The position numbers were made by a program, and so were the translations under genes. The notes below the pieces were generated by a model. The model had not been told where the DNA came from and searched no databases. It was given only the letters and a program-made list of their open reading frames with translations. Positions 10,204 through 17,546 of a stretch of 64,000 nt of DNA are shown here, in pieces (position 1 is the first letter of the stretch; every line of letters begins with the position of its first letter). The DNA lies in assembly GCA_019112625.1 (NCBI GenBank), contig DXIW01000035.1:1-64000 (forward strand). The letters run 5' to 3'. The stretch is from Candidatus Acutalibacter stercorigallinarum (GTDB lineage Bacteria > Bacillota > Clostridia > Oscillospirales > Acutalibacteraceae).

Positions 10204-13200
10204 ATGGGCGCAGGGATCGTAGCGTCGGCGGTGTTTGGGGGCGGGGTGCTGTACCTGGCCGCCGGCCGGCCCGCCAGAACGGCTTTGGGGAAGAACAGCT
10301 TCGCCCTGTGGGGCAGCCTGCTGTTCCTGCTGGGCCTTACGGTGCGGCTGGTCCTGGGCTACTCCCAGACCGGTTACCAGATCGACATGGACACCTTCAA
10401 AAGCTGGGCCCGCATCGTCAACGAGGTGGGCTTCTCCCAGATCTACCGGCAGGACATCTTCCTCGACTATCCCCCCGGCTACCTGTACGTCCTCTGGGCG
10501 CTGGAGCGGCTGCGGCTGGCCCTGGGGCTGGACGCCGCCTCCCAGGCCTTCACCCTCCTGATGAAGCTGCCCTCCCTCCTGGCCGACCTGGGCTGCGCCG
10601 CCGCGGTGCTTTTTGCCGCCAAGCGCCGCCTGGGGGAGAAGGCGGGGCTGTTCCTGTCGGCGGCCTACCTGTTCTGCCCGGCGGTGCTGGTCAACTCCGC
10701 CCAGTGGGGCCAGGCCGATTCCTTCTGCACCGCTATCCTCCTGCTCTCGGTGTTCCTCCTGTACCGGGAGAAGTACGAGGCCTCCGCCCTGCTCTACGGC
10801 CTCTCCGTGGCCTGCAAGCCCCAGATGCTCATCTTCGCCCCCCTGTACCTGTTCTTCACCATCCGCCAGCGGAAGTGGCTGCGGCTTGCCACCGGCGTCC
10901 TCTGCGGGGCGGGGGCGCTGCTGCTCCTCGCCCTGCCCTTTACCACGGGCTTCAACTTCCGGTGGCTCCTCACCGAGTACACCTCCACCCTCAACTATTA
11001 CGACTACTACTCCGTCAACGCCTATAACTTCTGGACCCTCCTGGGCTGGAACTGGAAGCTCCTGCCCGGGGAGCCCCTGAAGACCGTGCTCACCTTCGCC
11101 GCCCCGGTCCTGGCCACCGCCGGCTGCGGGGCCCTGCTGCTCCTCTCCAAACGGAAGGACGTCCTGTTTTTCTGCCCCGTCATGCTCATGAGCATCATGT
11201 ACATCTTCGGGGTGAAGATGCACGAGCGTTACCTGTTCCCGGCGCTGCTGTTCCTGCTCCTGGCCTGCGCCCTCTCCGGGGACCGGCGGCTGCTGGGGTC
11301 CTACGGGCTCATCGCCGTGGCCCACTACCTCAACGTGGCCCACGTGCTGTGGATCGCCGAGAACCTGGGCCAGAACTACGACCCCAACGCCCCGGGCATG
11401 CGGCTGCTGGCCGCCGCCCAGGTGGCCGCCGTGGGCTATGGGCTGTACACGGGGTGTTCCGTGTACCTCCGGGGCAAGGTGGTCCCGGCCCCCGCCCGCC
11501 AGCCCGCCCCCCTGCCCGCCTTCCCCGCCGGGGAGAGCTTCCGCATGGGCCGCTGGGACTGGCTCCTGCTGGGGGCCGTCACCCTGGCCTACGGCCTGGT
11601 GGCCTTCTGGCAGCTGGGAGACAATTCCATGCCCCAGACCAGCTGGACCCCCCAGCAGGGCCAGCAGGTGGTGCTGGAGGCCGGCAGTCCCGTAGAGGAG
11701 CTCCTCTACCTGCCGGGGCTGACAGCGGACAGCCAGGGCTATTCCTACCGGGTGGGGACCAGCGTCCAGGTGGAGGTAAGCGACGACGGCCTCACCTGGA
11801 CGGACTGCGGCTCCCTGGAGGGGGGCTACGTGTTCACCTGGACCAGCTTCCCCCTGTCCGCCCCCGGCCGCTATGTGCGCCTCACCGCCCTGGACGGCAG
11901 CGTGGTGCTCAACGAGGTGGCCCTCAAGCGCCAGGGGTACCAGGAGCTGGCCAACCTCACCCTGGAGGCGGGGGAGGGGGAGGCCCTCCTGGACGAGCAG
12001 GACCTGGCGCCCCTGTACGCCACCTATGAGAACTCCGCCTACTTCGACGAGATCTACCACGCCCGCACCGCCTACGAGCACATCCTGAACCTGGAGCCCT
12101 ACGAGAACACCCACCCGCCCCTGGGCAAATACCTGATCTCCCTGGGTATCCGCCTCTTCGGCATGAACCCCTTCGGCTGGCGCTGCGTGGGGGCTCTCTT
12201 CGGGGTGCTCATGCTCCCGGCCCTGTACTATCTCGTCAAAAAGCTCCTGGGCAGCACCTGGCTCTGCGCCCTGGGCACCCTCCTCTTCGCCTTCGACTTC
12301 ATGCACTTCACCCAGACCCGCATCGCCACCATCGACACCTACGCCGTGTTCTTCCTGCTGCTCATGTATGGGGCCATGGCCGCCTTCCTCCGCCGGGACC
12401 TCCTCCGGGACAGCTGGAAGCAGCTGCTGCCCCCCCTGCTGCTGTGCGGGGTGTTCACCGGCCTGGGCTTCGCCGCCAAATGGACCGCCGCCTACGGGGC
12501 CCTGGGCCTGGCGGCGCTGTACTTCGGCAAGCTGTACTCTGCATGGCGTGCCGCCCGCTCCGCCGGGCAGGACACCCGCCCCCTGCTGCGAACATGCGGG
12601 AAGCTCTGCGGCTTCTGCTGCGTCTTCTTCCTCCTCATCCCCTTTGCCATCTACTTCGCGGCCTACCTGCCTCTCACCACCCTGCCCCATAACGCGGGGG
12701 ACGTCTGGGGCAGCTTCTGGCGCTACCAGGACACCATGTTCTCCTACCACTCCACCCTCCAGGCGGAGCACTACTTCGCCTCCCCCTGGTACGAGTGGCC
12801 CCTGGACCTGCGCCCCATCTGGTTCTTCGCCGGCCATACGGCAGAGGGCTACAGCACCATCTCCTCCTTCGGCAATCCCCTGCTGTGGTGGGCCTGCCTC
12901 CCCTGCCTGATCGGCACGGCCGTGCTGTGGCTGCGCAGGCGCCAGTGGCCCTGGGCCCTGGCCTTGGCGGGGTTTCTGTCGGTGTACCTGCCCTGGGTGC
13001 TGGTGCCCCGGCTCACCTTCATCTACCACTACTTCACCGCCGTGCCCTTCCTGGTGCTGGCCCTGCTGGCCGTGTTCCAGCAGCTCTCCCGCCGGGGCCC
13101 CTTGGCCCGCACCATCCGCCTGGGCGGCAAGGGGGAAATCCCCCTCTCCGCCCTGCTGCTGGGGGTGTTCGCCGCCGCCTGTTTGCTCCTGTTCGCCCTG

Positions 13201-13284
13201 TACTTCCCGGTGATCTCCGGCGCCCCTACCACCCAGGCCTACGCCGACGCCCTGGAGCTCCTCCCCACCTGGTATTTTGCGTAA
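10204..13284 (+). CDS. Double GT-C membrane glycosyltransferase (PMT/GT39-type C-terminal half)
   Basis: This 1026-aa polytopic protein contains two glycosyltransferase-C-like halves. The first (about 1-450) has multiple membrane helices and an acidic motif in its first external loop (Asp61-Met-Asp63), followed by DYPPGYLYVLW. A soluble beta-rich stretch (about 480-600, with WTDCGSLEGG and RYVRLTAL) resembles a discoidin-type sandwich. The second half (about 605-1026) is PMT-like, with FDEIYHARTAYE near 614 and THPPLGK. Such enzymes transfer sugars from polyprenyl-phosphate donors outside the membrane. The ATG at 10204 has a strong aaaggagg site. Acceptor and sugar are unknown. Two catalytic-looking modules in one chain are unusual. 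Confidence 0.8.
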   Translation: MGAGIVASAVFGGGVLYLAAGRPARTALGKNSFALWGSLLFLLGLTVRLVLGYSQTGYQIDMDTFKSWARIVNEVGFSQIYRQDIFLDYPPGYLYVLWALERLRLALGLDAASQAFTLLMKLPSLLADLGCAAAVLFAAKRRLGEKAGLFLSAAYLFCPAVLVNSAQWGQADSFCTAILLLSVFLLYREKYEASALLYGLSVACKPQMLIFAPLYLFFTIRQRKWLRLATGVLCGAGALLLLALPFTTGFNFRWLLTEYTSTLNYYDYYSVNAYNFWTLLGWNWKLLPGEPLKTVLTFAAPVLATAGCGALLLLSKRKDVLFFCPVMLMSIMYIFGVKMHERYLFPALLFLLLACALSGDRRLLGSYGLIAVAHYLNVAHVLWIAENLGQNYDPNAPGMRLLAAAQVAAVGYGLYTGCSVYLRGKVVPAPARQPAPLPAFPAGESFRMGRWDWLLLGAVTLAYGLVAFWQLGDNSMPQTSWTPQQGQQVVLEAGSPVEELLYLPGLTADSQGYSYRVGTSVQVEVSDDGLTWTDCGSLEGGYVFTWTSFPLSAPGRYVRLTALDGSVVLNEVALKRQGYQELANLTLEAGEGEALLDEQDLAPLYATYENSAYFDEIYHARTAYEHILNLEPYENTHPPLGKYLISLGIRLFGMNPFGWRCVGALFGVLMLPALYYLVKKLLGSTWLCALGTLLFAFDFMHFTQTRIATIDTYAVFFLLLMYGAMAAFLRRDLLRDSWKQLLPPLLLCGVFTGLGFAAKWTAAYGALGLAALYFGKLYSAWRAARSAGQDTRPLLRTCGKLCGFCCVFFLLIPFAIYFAAYLPLTTLPHNAGDVWGSFWRYQDTMFSYHSTLQAEHYFASPWYEWPLDLRPIWFFAGHTAEGYSTISSFGNPLLWWACLPCLIGTAVLWLRRRQWPWALALAGFLSVYLPWVLVPRLTFIYHYFTAVPFLVLALLAVFQQLSRRGPLARTIRLGGKGEIPLSALLLGVFAAACLLLFALYFPVISGAPTTQAYADALELLPTWYFA

Positions 13285-13315
13285 GCCAGCAACACAGCCC
13301 GCCGCCCCCTCTGCC

Positions 13316-13380
13316 CTCGCTCCGCGACGGCCCTCCCCCTTCGGTGGAGTCGGCACGCCCCGGCGTGCCGGAGGGGGCGG
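13316..13380. repeat. Copy of intergenic three-part hairpin element
   Basis: The order is a cctccccc...ggag arm, a ggcacgcc/ggcgtgcc palindrome, then a ggaggggg arm that can also pair with the first. The design matches the elements at 29217-29262 and 32091-32197, although the variable palindrome differs. It lies in the 262-bp gap after the glycosyltransferase, which holds no gene. Confidence 0.5.
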
Positions 13381-13400
13381 CGGGTGTCCCCGCAGGACAC

Positions 13401-13434
13401 GAAAATCCCTCTGGGCTCCGCCCGCCGGGATTTT
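13401..13434. repeat. Single unit related to the 48-bp repeat at 28.9 kb
   Basis: The segment begins gaaaatccctctgggctccg and ends in gggatttt. It closely matches the third unit of the tandem array at 28893-29022 and forms the same aaaatccc/gggatttt outer stem. Confidence 0.55.
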
Positions 13435-13492
13435 AAGGGCCGCCGGCAGCTACCTTCCATAGGGGGGAGCCCCCTTTTCCCCCACCCAAAAA

Positions 13493-13525
13493 GCCCCCTG
13501 CCATCTTCTGGCAGGGGGCCGTTTT
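13493..13525 (+). terminator. Terminator after glycosyltransferase region
   Basis: The stem ccccctgcca/tggcaggggg with a 5-nt loop is followed by ccgtttt and preceded by aaaaag, so it may act in both directions between converging genes. Confidence 0.7.
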
Positions 13526-13546
13526 ATCGTCGCAATCGCCACAGGG

Positions 13547-14290
13547 TCACAGCCCCGTGGTCAGGTCAAAATACTGCAAATACCGGCTGCGGGCCTGGCT
13601 GTACCGGCTCTTGGTGATGGGCACCTGGGCGCCGCCGGTCATGATGAAGGCCTGAGAGGTGAGCCGGTCCACATGGTCGGCGTTGAGGATAAAGCTCTTG
13701 TGGGGGTGGATGAAATTGGGCTCCCGCAAAAGGGGCTCCATGGCCACCTCAAAGGAGGTCCGGATGGTCCGCCCCAGCAGGGCGGTGCCGTCGGCCAGGT
13801 GGTAGGTGAGGATATGGTTGCGGCACTCCACGTAGACGATGGAGGAGAAGGCCAGGTTTTCCTTGCCCCGCACCGTGCTCACCAAAATGGACTTGGGTGC
13901 CTGGCGGCTCAGCAGCCCCAGGGCCCGGTCCAGCACCGGGTACAGGTCCTGGGCCCGCACCGGCTTTACCAGGTACTGCAGCGCCCCCACCCGGAAGGCG
14001 TCCAGGGCGAAGTCCTTGGAGGCGGTGAGGAACACGAACGTGCCCTCGCACCCCTGGGCCTGCAGCCGCCGGGCGGTCTCAATGCCGGAGGCGCCGGGCA
14101 TGAGCACGTCCAACAGGTAGATGTCAAATTGATTTTTGTCCTTGGCGACCTGCTCCAGCAGCTGGGCCGAGGAGAGGAACACCGCGACTTGGTCGATCTG
14201 GCCGGGCTGCTGCCTTTGATAGGCCCGCACCAACCCCTCGATGTAGCGGCTGGTGGCCAGGTCGTCTTCGCAAATGGCAATGTTGGGCAT
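13547..14290 (-). CDS. LytTR-family response regulator with intact receiver
   Basis: This 247-aa protein has a CheY-like receiver (about 1-120) with the acidic pair Glu8-Asp9-Asp10, phosphoacceptor Asp61 (LLDVLMP) and conserved Lys109 (YLVKP). A LytTR DNA-binding domain follows (about 140-245). It should be phosphorylated by a sensor kinase, but none is encoded nearby. The ATG at 14290 lies 30 nt from the only good Shine-Dalgarno (14321-14329), with a stem-loop in between; no alternative start codon fits better. It is divergent from a second LytTR regulator, and the pair probably cross-regulates. Targets are unknown; the family often controls virulence, bacteriocin or envelope genes. Confidence 0.85.
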   Translation of the reverse strand: MPNIAICEDDLATSRYIEGLVRAYQRQQPGQIDQVAVFLSSAQLLEQVAKDKNQFDIYLLDVLMPGASGIETARRLQAQGCEGTFVFLTASKDFALDAFRVGALQYLVKPVRAQDLYPVLDRALGLLSRQAPKSILVSTVRGKENLAFSSIVYVECRNHILTYHLADGTALLGRTIRTSFEVAMEPLLREPNFIHPHKSFILNADHVDRLTSQAFIMTGGAQVPITKSRYSQARSRYLQYFDLTTGL

Positions 14291-14301
14291 AGCAAAACTC
14301 G

Positions 14302-14329
14302 CTGGGGAAAGATCCCCAGGCTCCTCCTT
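14302..14329 (-). promoter_or_regulatory. Shine-Dalgarno separated from start codon by a stem-loop
   Basis: On the minus strand aaaggagga (14329-14321) is followed by ctggggatctttccccag (14319-14302), a 6-bp stem. Eleven more bases then lead to the ATG at 14290. The hairpin would shorten the effective spacing to a workable distance, or gate translation. Confidence 0.4.
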
Positions 14330-14372
14330 TTTCCCCGGGCGGGCATCCCCCGCGCGGGATTTCTTTACCCCA

Positions 14373-14402
14373 ATTATACTAGGTTTCCCATCCAAAAGGC
14401 AA
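14373..14402 (-). promoter_or_regulatory. Promoter of the intact LytTR regulator
   Basis: On the minus strand TTGCCT (14402-14397) and TATAAT (14378-14373) are separated by 18 bp, upstream of the leader with the stem-loop. Confidence 0.5.
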
Positions 14403-14442
14403 GAAATTCTATGTGAGGAAACGGCTTAACTTCGCATATCTT

Positions 14443-14525
14443 GCCGTTTTTAGTCGATTTACACGAAAAAGGGCAGTTTTTACTCGAAATCCGGCACGCG
14501 GGGGGGAGGTAGATTCCTGTATAAT
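14443..14525 (+). promoter_or_regulatory. Direct repeats and -10 box typical of a LytTR-activated promoter
   Basis: The 15-mer gccgtttttagtcga (14443-14457) recurs as gcagtttttactcga (14473-14487), 30 bp downstream. TATAAT follows at 14520-14525 with no recognisable -35 (cgcggg at the expected place). Upstream direct repeats containing GTT and a weak -35 are the usual layout for LytTR-type activators, so either neighbour may bind here. Confidence 0.5.
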
Positions 14526-14613
14526 AAAAGTAAACAAAATGTTCCTGCCGGCCAACTGTGCCCCGGCAGGGCGATTTTTGGGAAAATGTTTGGGAAAATG
14601 GAGGAAAAGAACA

Positions 14614-15330
14614 ATGGTGTGGATCGCGGTTTGCGACCGGGACGCCGACCGGCGGCATTCCATGGCCGCCATGGCCCGGCGGTACTTGTCCGCCCGGAAA
14701 GAGCTGCAGGGGCAGGTGTGCCTCTTCGCTTCGGCAGAGGAGCTGCTGGAATATAAATACGCCTCCTTCGGGGTGTGCCTGGTGAACGTGGAAGCCCCCC
14801 TCCACCTGGAGGCGGGCCGGGATATCAAAGAGCGCCTGCCCCAAACGGCCCTGGTGTTCTACGGCCGGGGCCAGGAGCCCGCCTGGGCCCTCCAGGCCTA
14901 CCGGGCCGGGGCCGCCCAGTACCTGTTCCAGCCCGTGGGGGAGCAGGCCCTCTTCGCCGCCCTGGACCGCACCGTCCGGGAGGGCGGCCTCCAGCGGCCC
15001 CAGCGCATCCTGCTCAACTCCACCCAGGGCCTGGTGAACCTCCAGGTGGCCCAGGTGGCCTACGCCAAAAGCAGCGGCCACCGCATCACCTTCTTCCTGG
15101 TGGACGGGGAGGAGCTGGAGAGCAAATGCCTGCGGGTGTCCTTCGGCACCGTCCTCGCCCCCCTGGAGGGCAAGGGCTTTCTCCGCTGTCACGACTCCTA
15201 CGCCGTCAACCTGGGCTGGTCCGTCCGCCTCACCGGCGAGGGCGTCCAGCTGGCCGACGGCACCCTGGTGCCTGTGTCCACCAAAAAGCGTTCCCTCACC
15301 CGGGAGGCCCTCAAGCACATCCAATCCTGA
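14614..15330 (+). CDS. LytTR-family regulator with degenerate receiver domain
   Basis: This 238-aa protein has the receiver-plus-LytTR plan of its divergent neighbour, but its receiver has lost the chemistry. Asn58 replaces the phosphoacceptor Asp (LVNVEAP) and Gln106 replaces the conserved Lys (YLFQP). The LytTR domain (about 120-235) looks intact. It probably works without phosphorylation, responds to another signal, or modulates the intact paralog. The ATG at 14614 follows ggaggaaaagaaca; the longer open frame upstream crosses the promoter and is rejected. Confidence 0.8.
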   Translation: MVWIAVCDRDADRRHSMAAMARRYLSARKELQGQVCLFASAEELLEYKYASFGVCLVNVEAPLHLEAGRDIKERLPQTALVFYGRGQEPAWALQAYRAGAAQYLFQPVGEQALFAALDRTVREGGLQRPQRILLNSTQGLVNLQVAQVAYAKSSGHRITFFLVDGEELESKCLRVSFGTVLAPLEGKGFLRCHDSYAVNLGWSVRLTGEGVQLADGTLVPVSTKKRSLTREALKHIQS

Positions 15331-15343
15331 CTCCATCCCCCTC

Positions 15344-15369
15344 CAAGCCGCCCCCGGGCGGCTTGTTTT
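15344..15369 (+). terminator. Terminator after degenerate LytTR gene
   Basis: The stem caagccgcc/ggcggcttg is followed by TTTTCC, just after the stop codon. Confidence 0.75.
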
Positions 15370-15373
15370 CCTC

Positions 15374-15402
15374 TTGCGCCAAATCGCATTTCATGCTATA
15401 CG
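15374..15402 (+). promoter_or_regulatory. Candidate promoter of small coiled-coil gene
   Basis: TTGCGC (15374-15379) and TATACG (15397-15402) are 17 bp apart, upstream of the ATG at 15432. Both boxes deviate from consensus. Confidence 0.4.
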
Positions 15403-15431
15403 AAAAATCAAACAGAAGGGAGGCTATACCC

Positions 15432-15665
15432 ATGGACAACGAACAGCTGCTGCAGGCCCTGGAACAGCTTCTCGACAGCAAGCTGGGCCAGTTCAAAACG
15501 GAGATGGCCTCTGAGATTGCGGACAGTATAGGTGAGCAGAACGAGACGATCTGCGCCCTGCTTTCCCAGCAGAACGCCGTGCGGAAGGACGTGCAGGCAC
15601 AGGTCTCCGGGCTGCGGGACATCGTCCGGGAACACGAGGAAAAGTTGGAGGCCCATACGGCATAA
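15432..15665 (+). CDS. Small acidic coiled-coil protein, function unknown
   Basis: This 77-aa soluble protein is almost entirely helical with heptad-like Leu/Ile/Val spacing and many Glu and Gln residues (for example LLQALEQLLDSKLGQF near the start). It has no Cys cluster, membrane segment or known motif. The start is supported by agggagg eight bases upstream, and terminators lie on both sides, so it is a stand-alone gene. It may oligomerise or act as an adaptor; the sequence supports nothing more specific. Confidence 0.7.
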   Translation: MDNEQLLQALEQLLDSKLGQFKTEMASEIADSIGEQNETICALLSQQNAVRKDVQAQVSGLRDIVREHEEKLEAHTA

Positions 15666-15689
15666 GCCGGCGGGCCGGGGAAGATAAGC

Positions 15690-15726
15690 GCAGGGGCGGG
15701 GATTGGTTCCCCGCCCCTGTTTTGTC
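15690..15726 (+). terminator. Terminator after small coiled-coil gene
   Basis: The perfect stem caggggcgggg/ccccgcccctg with a 7-nt loop is followed by TTTTG. Confidence 0.85.
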
Positions 15727-15753
15727 CCCCCCCACAACTTCTGCCTTCTTCCC

Positions 15754-15782
15754 TTGACAAACCCCCGCCGCCCTCTTACAAT
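15754..15782 (+). promoter_or_regulatory. Promoter of nucleoside phosphorylase operon
   Basis: TTGACA (15754-15759), a 17-bp spacer and TACAAT (15777-15782) lie 28 bp before the ATG at 15811. Confidence 0.8.
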
Positions 15783-15810
15783 GGGAGCAAAGACGAGAGG
15801 AGGACCACCC

Positions 15811-16590
15811 ATGCTTCGCGACACCTACGACCCGGACCGGAGAGCGGCCATCGAGCCCAGCGAGTACTACAGCCCCATCCCCGGCTTCCCGGAGATCTGC
15901 ATCGGCATCTTCTCCCAACGCATCGTGGAGGAGGCCGCGGCCCGCTTCGGCGGGGAGGTCATCGCCCAGGTGGACTTCTGCACCGGGCCGGTGCCCGTGT
16001 ACCGGGTGCGGGCCGGCGGCACCGAGGCCGCCCTGTTTTTGCCCCACGTAGGCGCCCCGTCCGCCGCCAGCTTTGTGGAGAACCTCATCCCCTGGGGCGG
16101 GCGGTACTTCGTGTTCAGCGGCTCCTGCGGGGTGCTGCGCCGGGACATCACCGCCGGCCACCTCATCATCCCCACCGCCGCTGTCCGGGACGAGGGCCTC
16201 TCCTACCACTACCTGCCCCCGGCGGAGGAGATCGCCCTGGACCCCGCCTGCGCCGCCGCCTGCCGGGACGCCCTGGACAGCCTGGGCTTCCCCTTCGTGG
16301 AGGGCAAGACCTGGACCACCGACGCCTTCTTCCGGGAGACCCGGGGCAAGGTACAGCGCCGCAAGGAGCAGGGCTGCCTCTGCGTGGAGATGGAGTGCGC
16401 CTCCCTGGCCGCCGTTGCCCGGTTCCGGGGGGTGCCCTTCGCCCAGTTTTTCTGGTCCGCCGACAACCTGGACGCGGAGGAGTGGGACGCCAGGGATTTG
16501 AGCCAGCAGGGGGCCTCTGTCTCGGAAAAATGCTTCGCCGCCGCTCTGGAGACCGGCAAGCGGCTGCGGCAACACTTTGGGAGGAGTTGA
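15811..16590 (+). CDS. Nucleoside phosphorylase (PNP/UDP family 1)
   Basis: This 259-aa enzyme of the purine-nucleoside/uridine phosphorylase fold would cleave a nucleoside with phosphate into base and (deoxy)ribose 1-phosphate. Visible features are the phosphate/ribose loop FSGSCGVLRRDI (about 109-120), a base-binding region with WTTDAFFRE, and the CVEMECASL ribose-binding Glu segment (about 192-200) typical of the family. Base specificity cannot be assigned. The start is supported by gagagg-agg eight bases upstream and by the promoter. It is followed after 5 bp by a TIM-barrel isomerase, in one operon. The deoC and cdd genes near 30 kb would use its products. Confidence 0.8.
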   Translation: MLRDTYDPDRRAAIEPSEYYSPIPGFPEICIGIFSQRIVEEAAARFGGEVIAQVDFCTGPVPVYRVRAGGTEAALFLPHVGAPSAASFVENLIPWGGRYFVFSGSCGVLRRDITAGHLIIPTAAVRDEGLSYHYLPPAEEIALDPACAAACRDALDSLGFPFVEGKTWTTDAFFRETRGKVQRRKEQGCLCVEMECASLAAVARFRGVPFAQFFWSADNLDAEEWDARDLSQQGASVSEKCFAAALETGKRLRQHFGRS

Positions 16591-16595
16591 CACAC

Positions 16596-17390
16596 ATGGC
16601 GCAGATCGCCACCTTTTACGACCACATCAAAGACATCTCCCGCCAGCGGGGGATCTCCCTCATGGACGCCATGGGCCTGGCCCGCCAGCTGGGGGTGGAG
16701 GCCCTGGAGGTCAACCAGAACAACATGATCGGCCGGGAGGACGAGGTGGGCCAGGAGCTGGCCTACCACGACATGTCCATCTCGGCGGTGCCCGCCTATT
16801 TCGACTTCGGCCGCGACCCCGACGTGGCCCGCCAGGCCCTGCCCACCCTGGAGGCCGCCAGCTATCTGGGGGCCAAAAAGCTCCTGGTCATCCCCGGCTT
16901 CCTGGACCAGGACGATCCCCCCCAGGAGCGGGAGCGCCAGACCCAGGCCATGGTGGACGGCGTCTGCCGCCTGGCGGAGCTGGCGGGCCAGTACGGCCTC
17001 TCCCTGGTGATGGAGGAGTATGACAACCCCGCCGCCCCCTTCAGCACCACCCAGGGGGTGCTGCGGTTTTTACAGGGCTGCCCGGCCCTCGCCAGCTGCT
17101 TCGACACCGGCAACTTCCTCCCCGCCGGGGAGGACGTGCTGCAAGGCTGGGAGGCCCTCAAAGGCCGGGTCGGCCACGTGCACCTCAAGGACCGTGGCCT
17201 GGCCGGGGAGGGGGACGCCCGGCGCATGGTGCCCTCTCCGGTGGGGGCGGGGGCCTTGCCCCTCGCCGAAGCGGTGGAGCGCATCCGCGCCCAGGGCTAC
17301 GACGGCGCCTACACCCTGGAGTTCTACGACTCCCCCGACACCCTCGCGTTCTTAGAGCAGTCCGTGGCCTGGCTGAAATCCCAGCTGTAA
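16596..17390 (+). CDS. Sugar phosphate isomerase/epimerase-like TIM-barrel protein
   Basis: This 264-aa protein of the xylose-isomerase-like/AP-endonuclease-2 superfamily has a metal-site pattern with Glu in MEEYDNP, Asp-Thr-Gly-Asn (FDTGNF), His in GHVHLKD and Glu in TLEFYDS. Family members isomerise or epimerise sugars or related polyols using divalent metals. It is cytosolic. It is co-transcribed with the nucleoside phosphorylase (5-bp gap, gggaggag site), which hints at pentose handling, but the substrate is unproven. Confidence 0.75.
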   Translation: MAQIATFYDHIKDISRQRGISLMDAMGLARQLGVEALEVNQNNMIGREDEVGQELAYHDMSISAVPAYFDFGRDPDVARQALPTLEAASYLGAKKLLVIPGFLDQDDPPQERERQTQAMVDGVCRLAELAGQYGLSLVMEEYDNPAAPFSTTQGVLRFLQGCPALASCFDTGNFLPAGEDVLQGWEALKGRVGHVHLKDRGLAGEGDARRMVPSPVGAGALPLAEAVERIRAQGYDGAYTLEFYDSPDTLAFLEQSVAWLKSQL

Positions 17391-17406
17391 CCCTGCGACC
17401 CTCCGG

Positions 17407-17436
17407 GCCGTCCCGATTTTTTCGGGGCGGCCTTTT
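17407..17436 (+). terminator. Terminator after isomerase gene
   Basis: The imperfect stem ggccgtcccg/cggggcggcc is followed by TTTTTGCG. Confidence 0.75.
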
Positions 17437-17546
17437 TGCGTTTCGGGAAAAATTTCTCCCAAACCCTTTTCTTTCCAGTGCAAACGTGGTACCATAGGGT
17501 GGTTTTGCCTAGCTGGCAGCGCAGCAAGGGAAAGGGAAGTGTTGGT

